A stretch of 64,000 bases of DNA from Calliphora vicina (Eukaryota > Arthropoda > Insecta > Diptera > Calliphoridae), in NCBI RefSeq assembly GCF_958450345.1, contig NC_088780.1, forward strand, positions 131,888,226 to 131,952,225, in the 5' to 3' direction. The notes under the pieces are model-generated. The model saw nothing but the letters and a program-made list of their open reading frames with translations. It had not been told where the DNA came from and made no database searches. The position numbers and the translations under genes are program-made. Position 1 is the stretch's first letter; every line of letters begins with the position of its first letter. Below are positions 45,791-58,105 of the stretch, piece after piece.

Positions 45791-46103
45791 ACTTATTTTT
45801 TGGCAAATGCAGGAGATTGACTTCTCTTTACTGGATCATTTCGTCCAAACAATTCAATTACCCATTAACGCCGGATCGATAGAAAAATACCTAAAAATAA
45901 AATAATAAACACAAAACACAAAATAAATAAATAAATAAATAAATAACACACACAAGTTTTTATATGAAATTTAGCTATAATATTCCTAATTTACTAATTG
46001 ACTTATTTTTTGGCAAATGCTGGAGATTTAGTGGACCATTTCGTCCAAACAATTCAATTATCCATTAACGCCGGATGGATAGAAAAATACCTAAAAATAA
46101 TCC
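45783..46103. repeat. Direct duplication of ~110 bp
   Basis: 45783-45905 and 45996-46103 share TGACTTATTTTTTGGCAAAT, TTTCGTCCAAACAATTCAAT and ATTAACGCCGGAT with few changes. The units are about 213 bp apart, with an (AAAT)n run between at 45925-45947. Confidence 0.75.
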
Positions 46104-46199
46104 TAAAATATATGAATATGTATTTTATTTTTAAAAAACTTGAGAGATCTTTTGTAGAAAATCATCCGATAACCGATTTTATTATATTTATATTCTGGA

Positions 46200-47315
46200 T
46201 AGGGTTTTTATCCAGGGAATTCCCGGAACAAATTTCCCGGGAATTTTGCCAATTTTTCACTACCCGATTCCCGGGATTTTTAGTCGGGAATTCCGGGAAT
46301 TAAAAACTGGCGAAAATACATAGAAAACTAGTTAGAATACTATTTTATTCACCAAAAAACAGTTTATATCTCGGCAATAATAGACCGCTTATTATTATTA
46401 TTTATTTGGGGTTTTCGTATGAAAATTTAAGAAGTGAATTCATATTTATAGAATTTATTTCTTATTGAATCATTCTAATTTCTTAAATTTATTCTTCAAA
46501 TCCATAAAAAATAGCTTCAAAAATGTATTAAATGACTAGTTGACCGCCCCGGATTCGCCCGGTAGCATTTACTAATGTTAGTTCTTCAAGTTTCTCCAAC
46601 CCACATACACCTGCCTGTTCTTATTTACTTGCAAAGAAAATAATAAAATATCTAAATTTGTACTGCAAACTTTAGGGGTTTTTTTTATTACAGTTTACTG
46701 GAATAAAAAAAATCCAAGTTTTACCCGGAATTTTTGAATTTTTTTCTTTACAAACCATCTCCTGTAAATTGCGAATCGAATTAAAAAAAAATCATCCAAA
46801 TCGCTCCAGCCGTTCTTACGTGATGACATTACATACATGGACCATTTCATTTTTATATATATAGATTAAATTTTTCTTCAATTCAAATCTAGTACAAAAA
46901 GGCTTAAGGCAATTTTTTTCAATTAATTTTGTAAATTATTTGATTTAACAAAAATTTAATCATTCAAAGTTTGAATAAATTCTGTTATTAATTAACTTTA
47001 AAATTAATTCAGTTTAAACAAATGCTTTGGAATGAATCTAAAAAATTCAATATTAGGAATGGATTAATGGAATGAAAGGCTGACATTCTTTAATTACGGA
47101 TTAAGATTTTAGTGAATTAAGCTCAAATTTTATTAATTAATTCGAAGCTCTGATATTTAATAATTATAACACTAAGTTTTTATATGAAATTTGGCTATAA
47201 TATTCCTAATTTACAGTATCATTATATAATTCGGGAATAGCCGGGTACCCGGGATTGTAGAAAAAAATTTCTCGATTCCCGAGAATCAAAAAAGGTCGGG
47301 AAATTAAAAACCCTA
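46200..47315. mobile_element. hAT-type element with CCCGGG repeats and 8-bp duplication
   Basis: 1116 bp. Ends TAGGGTTTTTATCC and TTAAAAACCCTA, flanked by ATTCTGGA at 46192-46199 and 47316-47323. Both subterminal regions are built of GGGAATTCCCGG/TTCCCGGGAA palindromes. A Helitron-like copy (46536-46865) is inserted. No transposase. Confidence 0.87.
46536..46865 (-). mobile_element. Helitron-like (LEP1-like) element, copy B, intact ends
   Basis: 330 bp. On the minus strand it begins TCTATATATATAAAA and ends GGGGCGGTCAACTAG, that is 5' TC and 3' CTAG. It sits between host A and T, the insertion rule of Helitrons. There are no terminal inverted repeats or target duplication. The middle contains GAGCGATTTGG and AACGGCTGGAGCG blocks. 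It serves as the empty-site reference for the MITE in copy A. Confidence 0.75.
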
Positions 47316-47323
47316 ATTCTGGA

Positions 47324-49439
47324 ATATGTATAATATAATTGATTTTTGTGCATTCGTTACAAATTCACCAGAACCATGCTACAAGAAAATCCAACTGTAG
47401 GTACTTTTAAGTATATTTGCTAATTTCGAAAGCTTTATTATACTCCCCGAATATCTGGAAGTTTAAATTCAGCATAGTTAATGGATAGGATTATACGATA
47501 AAGATGTAATAGCTGTTCAGCTGTAACAGATAAAATTATACAAATATGTACTTTAAATATTGTTTGTTTGAAATTCCATCAAAATCGGACAACGGAATCG
47601 GCGGCCAGGAGTTAATGGGTGAACAAAACTATGTTAGTATTGAAAAAGAATTCTGTTAACACTATTGGTTTGAGTCTAGGGTTATGAAAACAATCCAGCA
47701 CAAAGCAGTTAAAGTTGAAATTAATAGAAACGTTAAGCCAAAAGTAAGATATGTATAAAAATATTTAAGAAGAAATTTAAAGCGATTAAAAGAAACTACT
47801 CAACGACGACGCATTGGCGCCAAACATAAAAAGAAATGTAACAAAAAGAATTAAGAGTCTGAAACGAAAAATTCGTAGAAAACTGTTTAAATGCGAGAAT
47901 GAACAAGGTAATCTTTACTAAACTAAACAAAATCATGCTTGGGAGTAGTGGCAGCAGCTACACAAACACTATCATCACCATCACCAACAGCAACTCAACG
48001 AAAGAACTTCAAAAGTTGCCAACTTGTAGACAACATTTAAATGAATGACCCTTGCTTCCGTTATTGATACATCCGTTAATTCAAGTGCTGCAAGAAAATA
48101 AGGAGTAAATCTAACCTTAAGTTTTAGCAGTATGTACTTCTATCCCACTAAGAATTTTGGTTGCCAGCACTTACAGATTATAGTTTATGGCCAAATGATA
48201 AAGGTCGTCAATAGGTCTCAAACACAGCGGACACACACTTTTAACTCACATACATATGTATGAAAAGTATTAAACATCAGCCATAAAGAAACGATAAGCT
48301 TTTGCAAGTTTATTTTATGCCAGCAGCAATAACAAAAAAAAGTTTGCCCAAATAAATGTACAAGGAAGGAACAAAAAATGTATGGTCAAGTGACCATTCA
48401 TTCGAGTTTGGTTTATGGCAAGTGTGCGTAGCATATTTTTTTCTGTCCTGCTCGCAAAATAATCTAAGTAAACTTTTATTTTATTTCAATTGTCTATATT
48501 ACAAATGTGTAAACTTGGCTAATACTTTATTTTCTTCATTTTTTTGTTGTGTGTACTTAACTTTTCTTTATTCTTCTGTTGTAAATTGTTCAATAATTTG
48601 TAGTCAATTTGCGAATTAGTACCAATCGACAGAGGAGTAAAAAGTTTATTTTTTTGTTGCTTTTATTCGAATATTTAAAGACAAAGGAACAATTGGTAGT
48701 ATTTAGCAAAGAAAATTTATAAAATTAAATGTTATTTGAATTATTTGTACGTTCATTATTGTGAAGGCCAATTTTAAGAGGTTTGTCCGTATCATGACTT
48801 TAAAGGAGCCAACTCTTTAAAATGACAAAACTTGAACTATGCAGTATTTTAATCATAAAGTTATCAATTTAAACAAATCTTTATGATTGATCCTTATGAT
48901 ATCAGAAATGGAATATTTAGTTCTATTGTACTCTTTTCAGTACATTTGGGAACAAAGTATAGAGAGCTTTTCCAGTTCTTTATAAATACCTACATCTCTA
49001 ATCCAATGAGCCGAGTCATGAGACATTTTCTGTAATCAGACTCAGTTCGTATGGTCATGTTCTAATTCTTTCTCGAATTAAAATTATATAACCAAAATTA
49101 ACTACCATCAAACGATCAAAAATTGCATCAGTTGAGAACGGACCGATTTAGACAATTTAAATTAGGTTTTTACGGAGTTATCCAATTTAAGATTTTCCTG
49201 AAGGAAAAATTGACCACGCACACTTTTTTCGATTTATATAAAATCGGAAAACGGTTATTTGGCTAATTTGTTTTTAAATGTTCGTAGTAAAATTCGTAAG
49301 AAAAATTTACCACGCCCGATTTGGCAATTTTTGATGTTCCGGAATGATAAATTTGCCCGAACGCTGCTATACTCCGAAATGCCAAGATATTATACTTGGA
49401 ATCAATCGTCAAAGAAATTTTAACGGCGCAAACAAGGAA
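47324..49439. other. Unassigned sequence
   Basis: 47600-48060 is less A+T-rich, with CAACGACGACGCATTGGCGC near 47801 and CACCATCACCAACAGCAACT near 47976, but no open frame extends across it. ORF 48356-48619 is Cys/Phe-rich without motifs. Confidence 0.45.
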
Positions 49440-50375
49440 TTCAAGTTGAGTGTTTCTATTTGCGTTGGCCAAAAATCGACTTTTTATAAAAAAACTCACA
49501 ATATCTAAAATCGCTAATAACTTGGCCAATAATCGTTTAATCAAGAAAAGCAGGTCGATCTGTGATCACTCACATTTCTGAACAAAAATAGATTTTTTAT
49601 ATAAAAACTAAAAAAATATCTAAATATGCTAATAACTTGGCCAATAAGCGTTTAATCAAGAAAAGGAGCTCGATCTGTGATCACTCATATTTCTGAACAA
49701 AAATCGATATTTTATATAAAAACTTAAAATATTTAAATTCGCTTATAACTTGGCTAACAAGCGTTTAATCAAGAAAAGGAGCTTGATCTGTGATCACTCA
49801 TATTTCTGAACAAAAATCGATTTTTTATATAAAAACTCACAATATCTAAAATCGCTAATATCTTGGCCAATAAGCGTTTAATCAAGAAAAGGAGCTCGAT
49901 CTGAGATCACTCATATTCTGGCCAAAAATCGATTTTTTATATAAAAAAGCTCAAAATATCAAAGGTCGCTAATAACTTGGCCAATAAGCGTTTAATCAAG
50001 AAAAGGAGCTCGATCTGTGATCACTCATATTTCTGGCCATAAATCGATTTTTTAAATAAAAAGTCACAATATCTAAAATCGCTAATAACTCGGTCAATAA
50101 GCGTTTAATCAAGAAAAGGGGCTAGATCTGTGATCACTCATATTTCAGACCAAAATTCGATTACTTATATAAAAACTCAAAATATGTATGTACATTGATT
50201 TACATGTATTCTGTTGTTGCAAGACTTAGGTTTTTGACAACGAACTTATGTTCTTTGTCTCTCGTTTTTTTTTTTTTTCTTTTTTAACTATTTTCAAACC
50301 GCTTCTCACAATTTCACAAATCGAACACAAGCATTTTTTTAACTTGGACAGGACAACGTCTGTCGGCTCAGCTAG
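49440..50375 (+). mobile_element. Helitron-like element 3' part with ~114-bp tandem array
   Basis: At least six units of 113-116 bp (phase marker GCGTTTAATCAAGAAAAGGA near 49533, 49649, 49762, 49875, 49989, 50102) contain TAACTTGGCCAATAAGCG and TCGATCTGTGATCACTCATA. After the array come a T-rich stretch and the end GACAACGTCTGTCGGCTCAG CTAG, terminating at 50375 before T. The 3' CTAG fits the Helitron-like family. The 5' end was not found. Confidence 0.65.
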
Positions 50376-50431
50376 TATTGAATAAAAATCGTTTCATCAT
50401 TCATTGTTTGTCATGGAAACACAGTCAAAAT

Positions 50432-50720
50432 CAACAAGTAAGATTTCTGTATTCGGCACAGCCGGGTAAAAAAACAGTTTTTCCCGATTTTAACCATTGT
50501 CGGTTCGAATTTCTATGAAATTATATACATTTGGAAAAGTCTTTAATTTTATATTTATTATGTAATCATATTTAATACTTATACCTTAGCCTTTTGGACC
50601 GATTTTCCCGATTTATAAGAGCAATCGAACCAGAACTATAACCGATATATTGATGGATCAATCATGTTTGTAAGTTATTTGAGAGCTTCGGAATGTTGAT
50701 TTCACCATGGAAATAAAAAC
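50432..50720 (+). repeat. DINE-1-like subfamily B fragment
   Basis: Starts ACAAGTAAGATTTCTGTATT CGGCACAGCCG and includes GCAATCGAACCAGAACTATA ACCGATATATTGATG, matching sequence near 60425-60460. No GTCY core remains. Confidence 0.6.
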
Positions 50721-51154
50721 ACATTTCTAGAGTTCTAAAAAAATAATGGGTTTCGAATTAGGTAACAGTTTTCTGGATAACTATATTCTAAACATTTGTT
50801 TCGTATAAAATTCCATAATGAATAGTTCTTATTAATAAAAGTTTCAAACACTCTGTTGAAGATGAAGTAAAGGGCGTGTCACCTGTAATAACATTTAGAG
50901 ACATCGGATTCTGCAGGTTCTAACTCTGACGAACTATAAACAAAGGGTTTATACTCTGATGAATATTGAAGATTTTGATTTTTATTTCTTAAATACAGAT
51001 GGAGTTCTAATGCCCATAATTTCAACAAATAGATATACAATTATTTTTGTAATTTTAATTCGTAGATATGGATTTGAAATTAATTTCAAGTTAACTGTTA
51101 AGTAAAGTTATAAGGGAGTTATGACCAATTATGGAGAACTAATTTTTTGGCCAT

Positions 51155-51470
51155 ATTTTGGCGAATGAGCCCAATTTTCTTACTGTTATTAATTTTGAGT
51201 AAACTCTGATGAGAATATTATAGTCCAGGTAATTTTAAATATAGTCTGAATGTTTTCCTAAAATCGGAAAACGTTAACCCTTAAATCGTGAAGGTCAAAA
51301 GTCAATTTTTTCAATATTTGGAATTTCTAATGTAAAGATAGCGAAATATTATATATTTTTGGGCCGATTTTGATGAAACTTAAGAAAAATATAAAATGAA
51401 GTATTTACAATAACAGCACAAAAATTAATATTAACCCTTAATAGCACTTGGAGTCAAAATTACTGTGTTT
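51155..51470. repeat. Diverged partial copy of the 2.1-kb palindrome arm
   Basis: Shares in order GAATATTATAGTCCAG, CGTTAACCCTTAAATCGTGA AGGTCAAA, TTTTTGGGCCGATTTTGATG and CAATAACAGCACA with 22895-23200. One arm only, no ends. Confidence 0.75.
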
Positions 51471-53034
51471 TTGTACTAAATTACCTAAAAATGAGTACAG
51501 TTATCTGTCGGCAATTATCTCATTTTACTTAATTTATCATCACATATTGTTATGGTACATTAGTGTCCTTATTATTTTTCACATCACTGTATATTGATTT
51601 AATTGATAATGTAATTAATACATAACAGAATTCATTCAAACCTTTAAATGATTACAATTTTGTTAAATCAAATCTAATACAAACTGAATGAAAGTATTTT
51701 TCCTTTTTTAAACCAAAAAAAATAAATATATATTTTAACTTTAAAAAGTAAAAGTGTAGTATTCGGCTGTGCCATATTTTGTATACCACCGAAAGAAATT
51801 TCGCGAAAATTTTCTAGAGTAGGGAAAAATTTGTCTTAAGTTAAGAACTAAATTTCTACCAATTGAAATAACTCCTTTATCAACCTGACACTTAATAACG
51901 ACTCACACTATAGTTGGCTGGCAAGCAGAGTTAGTCGCCACTTTTATCACCCAACAAAAAACAGCATGTTAAACTAAGTATCATTAATGTAATTGCACTC
52001 AATGATTAAATCAATTGAGTTTAGATTTGATTCGATTTCATTTCATTCGGTTTGGTTTGTTAAGTTTTATTTATGCATGAAAATTATCCTTGTGTTTGGG
52101 CTGGGTTTTGTTCTACGTGTGTTATTGAGTTGTTGCTTGTTGAGCTATTGGATTGGAGAGAAGACCTTCTATATTTGAAATTAAAATTTAAATTTATTTT
52201 GTACAATTATGTCAACCCTCTCAAGGATTGTTTATATTCGTGTTGAATGTGTGCACAATGAAAGTTGATTTGATGTATTTTATTAGCAGTAGGAGGAGAG
52301 TTAAAGCCTTTTTCTTTAATAAAAATTTACAGAATTAAAATTTGATTTTTTAAACATTTTAATATAGAACAAGTAAATCATGATTCATAAAAAACGCAAT
52401 TTGTTGACTTTTGTCTTCTGGTTTATATGGAGTTACTAAAATATTAGCTTAAAACTTGTGCTGGACTATATGCAACACATTTTTTAATTACTCTTTTTTA
52501 TTATTTAATATAATTTTATAAATTGTAGTAGTACTAAATTTTACTAATATTAAACATTTCACTCTTTATTATAACATTATAAAAATTGTTAGCATTAATT
52601 CGAATATCGGTCCAACATATTAATTTTATTTTTTTGCTATAAATTCTTAAACACAACCTTGTGCCTTGTGTTACACACGATTTGTGTGGATTAAATGTTC
52701 TTAAATTGATTGATTGCTTTAATGATGAATAGTCGTTTTATTCAATATTTTTTTATTTTATTTTTTATTCACAGCTTCTCTCTATGTACTAGAGTTCTTT
52801 ATAATCGCTTTAAGTTCAAATACTTTGACCGTATAATACTTGACTACTTCTATACATACAATACATAGTAGATACTGTGTGGTTATTCTATATTCCAATT
52901 TACATTGATGGGCATAAAAATAGCAACAAGTTGTCATTTTCATAATTATTTTTACATCTGTATTCAGCAGAGTCTTCAATCACTATTGAAAATATTTTTT
53001 AATACAATTTTACAATCGGATTTGGGATGATGTC
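51471..53034. other. Unassigned sequence with a short DINE end (51755-51790)
   Basis: GTATTCGGCTGTGCCATATT at 51759 is a DINE-type terminus. The rest is A+T-rich without a recognised gene. Confidence 0.45.
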
Positions 53035-53160
53035 AATCCGCACGAGTTCCAGCTAGTGTGAATGCATTTGAGGCATCATTGGTCCGTACTTCTTCAAAAA
53101 GGATGAGATTGATTGGCCACTTTGCTTGTAAGATTTCCTCAAGTCGCAGATCTATATCAG
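53035..53160 (-). pseudogene. Short coding-like relic, unrecognised
   Basis: The minus strand has about 40 codons, DLRLEEILQAKWPINLILFE then EVRTNDASNAFTLAGTRAD and a stop, with balanced codon use. No start codon or upstream continuation in frame was found. The family is not recognised; it may be the end of an old mobile-element or host gene. Confidence 0.25.
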
Positions 53161-53979
53161 TAGGCAATCAAAACCAACATAGCCCATGTAATAATCCGAA
53201 GTCATAGAAAATTGGACCTCTTGGCTGCATGATAATCAGTAAAGTTTTGGGTGCCATTTCAATAATGTTACATTCTACAGATAATGTCATTGATAAGCCT
53301 TTCAAATAATTCTTATCAATTTCAATTCTAACATATATCCGAACATATTGAAAACTCCTTTAGAACCGTTTGGCGTATGTTAGTAGTCGACTGGATGAGT
53401 CTTTTAAATGCGAATAACTCCTAATCTATAAGAGATAATTGTTTGCGAACATGAAATTTCATTCAAACCGGCCTAAACGTTAAGAAGTCACAGATTTATT
53501 TTCCTCTTTTTTTCTATTCCACTGTGTGGCGTAGTCCGGTGTTTTTGAAATTCCTGCTGCGATACGATTTAAGTCAATTTGGAGACAATGATAGATTTGC
53601 TTCCCACTCATGTCAAATACATATTCTGTTTTAGTAATCCCTCAAGGAGTCTGCCAAATTCAGCATGTTCGTATTAGATATGGCATGGATCGTCTGAACT
53701 TGGAGAGTCGAATGGATTACATATCCAACAACCAAAGATAATTGGACGGTAATTTTCGATATTCGGAATAATGTGGTCTTATGCCTGATTTAGCTAAAAA
53801 AGATATAACGTCTGCTTAGAAAACGTATATGAAAACCACTGTTTCTATATATATATTCAATGATTTTCATACAGATTTTCATAACCTGGCTTAATGACCA
53901 TTTTAATGAATCAGGTTCCTTAGTCTTTACTGAAGCGTCTAAAACTAGTACGTCACTTCCAACTATTTGTTAGCATGAT
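53161..53979. other. Unassigned sequence
   Basis: 53440-53510 shares an inverted block (AAATAAATCTGT and AACGTTTA-type) with 42385-42440, suggesting an old dispersed repeat. No gene recognised. Confidence 0.35.
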
Positions 53980-54660
53980 TAGAGATTTTTTTCCCGCACT
54001 TTTTTCATTTCCCGGCAAATCGGGATTAGTTTTTAAAATTTCACGGGATCCCGGGAATTCCCGCCTAATTCCAATTTGTTTAATTTTAAGAATGTAGACT
54101 TCGTTAAAAATCTGCAAATTGTTTTTAAAATGTAATCGGATACAAATAAAAAAATCCAATAAAAATTTAATGTAAAGAGATAAACTGACTCGATTTCTAA
54201 TACAAACCTGTCACCATTTGTATCGGAATGGCTCAAACTTTCATTAGATTTTGTTGTACCTTCGTTATGTTCCAATTAATTCTGGCAATTCGCAAAAAAT
54301 AAATATTTTATATTTTTGAATTTTGAATTAGCAATGTTTTGTTTATTAAATCAAAAATTATGTAAAGATGTTAATTAAAACTTGAAGAAAACCCAATAAT
54401 ATTAAACAAAATACAGTTCCAGGAAGGTAGTTTTATTCCAAAAATTTTCGTTTTACTCGTTGTTAAAAAGCTAAATACTAAAATAATTCCACTTTCGGTC
54501 GGAATAGAATTTTGTGACAGTCTTGAACATACACGAGTTTTTGGAGTTTTTATCATCTTTTAGAGAAAATCAAGTTCAAAAAACATCACATTAAACTATT
54601 TTCGGGATTGAAAATTTTGCGGAATTCCTGGGATTTCCCGTACCGGGAATATTTCAGGTA
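53980..54660. mobile_element. Degenerate relative of the CCCGGG-repeat hAT
   Basis: Left part TTAGAGATTTTTTTCCCGC with TCACGGGATCCCGGGAATTC, right part GGAATTCCTGGGATTTCCCG with TACCGGGAATATTT. The same palindromic blocks and spacing as 46200-47315 suggest a related copy. Ends and duplication are not preserved. ORFs inside lack motifs. Confidence 0.5.
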
Positions 54661-56819
54661 GATATCGATAAGAACTGATATCCATGAAGTGGACAGACAC
54701 TTTCTCAATCGACACGTGTTGTTTCCATATCGAACCAACCAGATTCTCTGATAAAGGAAAACATGCATCTAAGATTCATCGTCGACAGTTTCTCTAAGCA
54801 CGAGAAAAAGCTGACAACAAAGTACGCTTAGTATTGGCGAATACCGTATATTGTTAGAGTAAATAAGACACAGACTATTCTTCATCATTCTGATTACGAC
54901 AGTTTTCACAGTATTCGTTGAACCATATTCATATCATGCGCATGTTGTAATAGCTGATACGATTAGCTTTATCAGTTGGCGCTTGAATCCGATAAGTTAA
55001 TTCGTCCTACCAGCATCACAGTTGATCGCATCCTCATCCAATTCATATTACCGTTATTCTAGAATGTCTCGTTATCTCATTCAAAGATAATCCACATTAT
55101 ACTGTAAACCATAGAGAATTAGACATATCATATGTCTGATACAATAACAAAATACATTGAGTAGCATGTATTTTGTTGTTGCCAGAGATAGGTTTTTGAC
55201 AACAGACTTAGGTTTCTGACAATTACGTTTCGGCTCTATGTTACCCTATGCTGTAAACCTTGATGTCGTGTAAACACCCGGTACCTATGCCAGTTAGCTC
55301 TGAGCATTATAACAGAAATTTCCGCTTGTAGAGCAGTACAAAATTCTGGTAACCTAAAAATGCATTTTATCCCAGATATAGATACACTTCGCAAAGAACT
55401 TGTTTTATTTCTTGTCGTAATATTGGACAAATTAGGAACTGGGATTTTTAACAAACTCACGAATGGAACGTCATCCTTTGTTTGTCAGAATGAAGCCTTT
55501 GGAGAAGTAAGGAACAATCCATACTCCATCACGAAAATTTATTGTTTTGATATGGAATTTTCAAGTCAAGTTCGGAATCATACACAGTAAATAAAAATGA
55601 CAAAAAAAAAACGAAATTCTTTGTCCATTACGACATGAGACAATATGACACACCACCTCTTGTCTGGAATTAATTAAGAAAATATACGAAAATTATTCTA
55701 TAAAGTTTCTAAACCACCAGTATATATCGTTAAAATAAAACTCCACAATATAAATCCAAGTCGTCTCAATTAAATGTTACCTACTGCTTTTTAAGACCAC
55801 ACAACTGTAAGTAAACATTAACTCTACACAAATGTACTCTGTATATAAGAGTGGTATTACCAGGTGATTGAATGTTTAGAATACAGAGAAGCAGTGAAAG
55901 GCGGAGAATTGCATAATTAGTTGAAGTCAGGCAAGCATTTAATTCGACAAGATTTTAATTGATTATCTTTCATGCGCTGGAAATACAATGTAGTCCACAT
56001 GTATGACTACGAGCCAATAGACAAAAAACTGCACAAGCAAGATTAATTTCATTAATTTGAAAGATTGAATTTTTCTATAGAAAAAAAAAAAGATGTGGGA
56101 ATAATTGAAAGAACGAGTAAAAGTTACAAAATTAATGATATTTCTTGTATGCCAAAAAGGCACAAATATTGCTACCTTATAAAATGTGTATTCTAAATTT
56201 GATTTATAATCATTTTACAGGGAAATAATTCAAAATTTTTCTTTTCTGTTACTGCAAACAAATTCTATTGTTTTAAATTTATTATGCCAAGAAGTGCGTA
56301 GAGAACAAGAGAATTTTCAGGACGCCAATGTGACAATAATTCACTTAAAACACAAATTTCCTACACATTTCTTTATTGTACTTTGTCTGTCTGCTTTATA
56401 CAACTGGAGGTTTCTTGGGCTGCTGCTTAAAAGTATGCTACACATTTTTTTCTAACACACACATACATAAATATTGCAGCTATTGGTAATACAGCAGTAG
56501 TCTTGTATGTTTGAAAATTTGTATTACATTCATACATACATATGTATATTGTTAGAAAGTTCACAATTTACCTTAAGTAGCATCGGATATGGTCGGTTAT
56601 AAAAAAGATATATTACTTCATCTATTCTATACGTAACTAGTGCAGACTTTCAGGCGTCTTACTCAAACATACTACTTAATCTTAATGCGTTCTTCGTGTC
56701 TCTATATCTCTGTTCTCTTTGGTTTTTTTTTGTTACTCTTTGCTTATTTCCTTATTCAATAAACTTCAAACTAACGCACGTTTGAAAGGAAGTTTTTTGT
56801 TTGCCTTCTATAAAGAACA
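54661..56819. other. Unassigned sequence
   Basis: A block at 55150-55210 (TTTTGTTGTTGCCAGAGATA and AGGTTTTTGACAAC) resembles 50205-50245. Otherwise no recognised feature. Confidence 0.4.
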
Positions 56820-56821
56820 TA

Positions 56822-57053
56822 CAGTGAGCCGCAAAAGTGAGTATACACCAAAAATTATTTGATTTTTTTAAAGATAATGAAAATCCTAAAATATATCCAT
56901 CGATTAAAATTTTATAGTTTCGGTTTGTTGGAGATTGGGTTGAATAATAGATTCGGTTGTGAAAAAAAAGATTTAAGTCGAACTATAACGATTTTCGTGA
57001 TCTTACAAAAATCAAAAAATTCGCTGGCGTTTACTCACTTTTGAGGCTCACTG
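56822..57053. mobile_element. 232-bp mariner-type MITE
   Basis: Ends CAGTGAGCCGCAAAAGTGAG and CTCACTTTTGAGGCTCACTG, flanked by TA. Short interior without coding sequence. Confidence 0.82.
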
Positions 57054-57651
57054 TATATGTATGTAGTGCAGTTTTAGCATAAAAAATCTACCTCACATAA
57101 ATTTTATTTAATTTTTATAAATGCATTTGAATTTTTATTTTTTTTTGCTTTTTCTTTGGACAAGTTTTAAAGTATGTTTTAAATTTATAAAAATGAAATA
57201 CATATAAACAAGTAAGAGTGCTATATTGGGCTTTGCTGAATCTTATATACCCTTCACCAATTTTTTATACCCTACACCACCATAGTGGGGAGGGAATATT
57301 GGGTTAGTGCTGATGTTTGTAACATGTTAAAATATTGTCCCAATACCTACCTTAAATTATATCAATCTCCTCAGAATTAGGGAATGGTAAAACGACTTCG
57401 ATTATGGTGAGTAATCGATTATTGCTGTAAAAAGTCGACTATTTTGTTTTCGATTCTACACTACCAACTTTATACTGAAGTCGACTATTGGCTTCGATTA
57501 ATCGAAAATTCAACCCTGTTTAGTAATAAGCGTGGGTGTTTTACACTACAAAAAGCGCTTGGCGTCCTTTTTTTATTTAAATTGGCAGCCGTGATAATAA
57601 AGTGTTTGTGAACTGCGTAAAATTATAAACAATACATTAAAAAAAATAATA

Positions 57652-57864
57652 ATGCCAAACCACGTCTGGCAATATTTTAAAAAAGTATGTTCGGGACAAA
57701 AGGCTAAGTGCTGCGTGTGCAAAAAGGAATTGGCCTTTTGCGGAAGCACCTCTAGCTTATCAATTCACCTCCAAAAGTCCCATAAAATTGTGATCAAGAA
57801 AGGAAAGCCCCAAGAAGATTTTACAGAAATAAATTCATCCGATGAGGAGTCTAACCAAAATAAA
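57652..57864 (+). CDS. BED-type zinc finger exon of a hAT transposase
   Basis: 71 codons from ATG at 57652 to a consensus donor GTAAGT at 57865. The product starts MPNHVWQYFKK, with the BED aromatic signature (Trp6, Phe9), followed by zinc ligands C20-x2-C23-x15-H39-x4-H44, then a Lys-rich stretch and an acidic Ser tail (SSDEESNQNK). BED fingers are the DNA-binding N-termini of many hAT transposases, recognising subterminal repeats, here probably the AATCGATT motifs. The frame is intact, but no acceptor-linked catalytic exon is present inside the element, so by itself it could at most bind DNA. It could also be read as an orphan exon decaying neutrally. Confidence 0.72.
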
Positions 57865-57884
57865 GTAAGTGTTATTCTCCAAAA

Positions 57885-58105
57885 TACAATTTTTTCTAAA
57901 AATATCAATTTTACGAAAAACATAAATTTTACGAAAAACATCAGTTTTACGAAAAATATCAATTTTCGAAAAATATCAATTTTACGAAAAATATCAATTT
58001 TATGAAAAATATTGAATTTACGAAAACACCAATTTTACGAAAAATATCAATTTTACGAAAAATATCAATTTTAAGAAAAATATCAATTTTACGAAAAATA
58101 TCAAT
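57885..58105 (+). repeat. ~18-bp tandem array (ATCAATTTTACGAAAAAT)
   Basis: About a dozen head-to-tail units of 17-18 bp directly downstream of the BED exon donor. Nearly identical at 57960-58100. Confidence 0.88.

Noticed and set aside
48356..48619. Cys/Phe-rich 87-codon ORF
   Set aside because: T-rich sequence readily yields hydrophobic ORFs; no signal, motif or splice context.
49440..50185. Regularly spaced repeats resembling a CRISPR array
   Set aside because: Units of ~114 bp are repeated throughout with no unique spacers, and the genome is eukaryotic.
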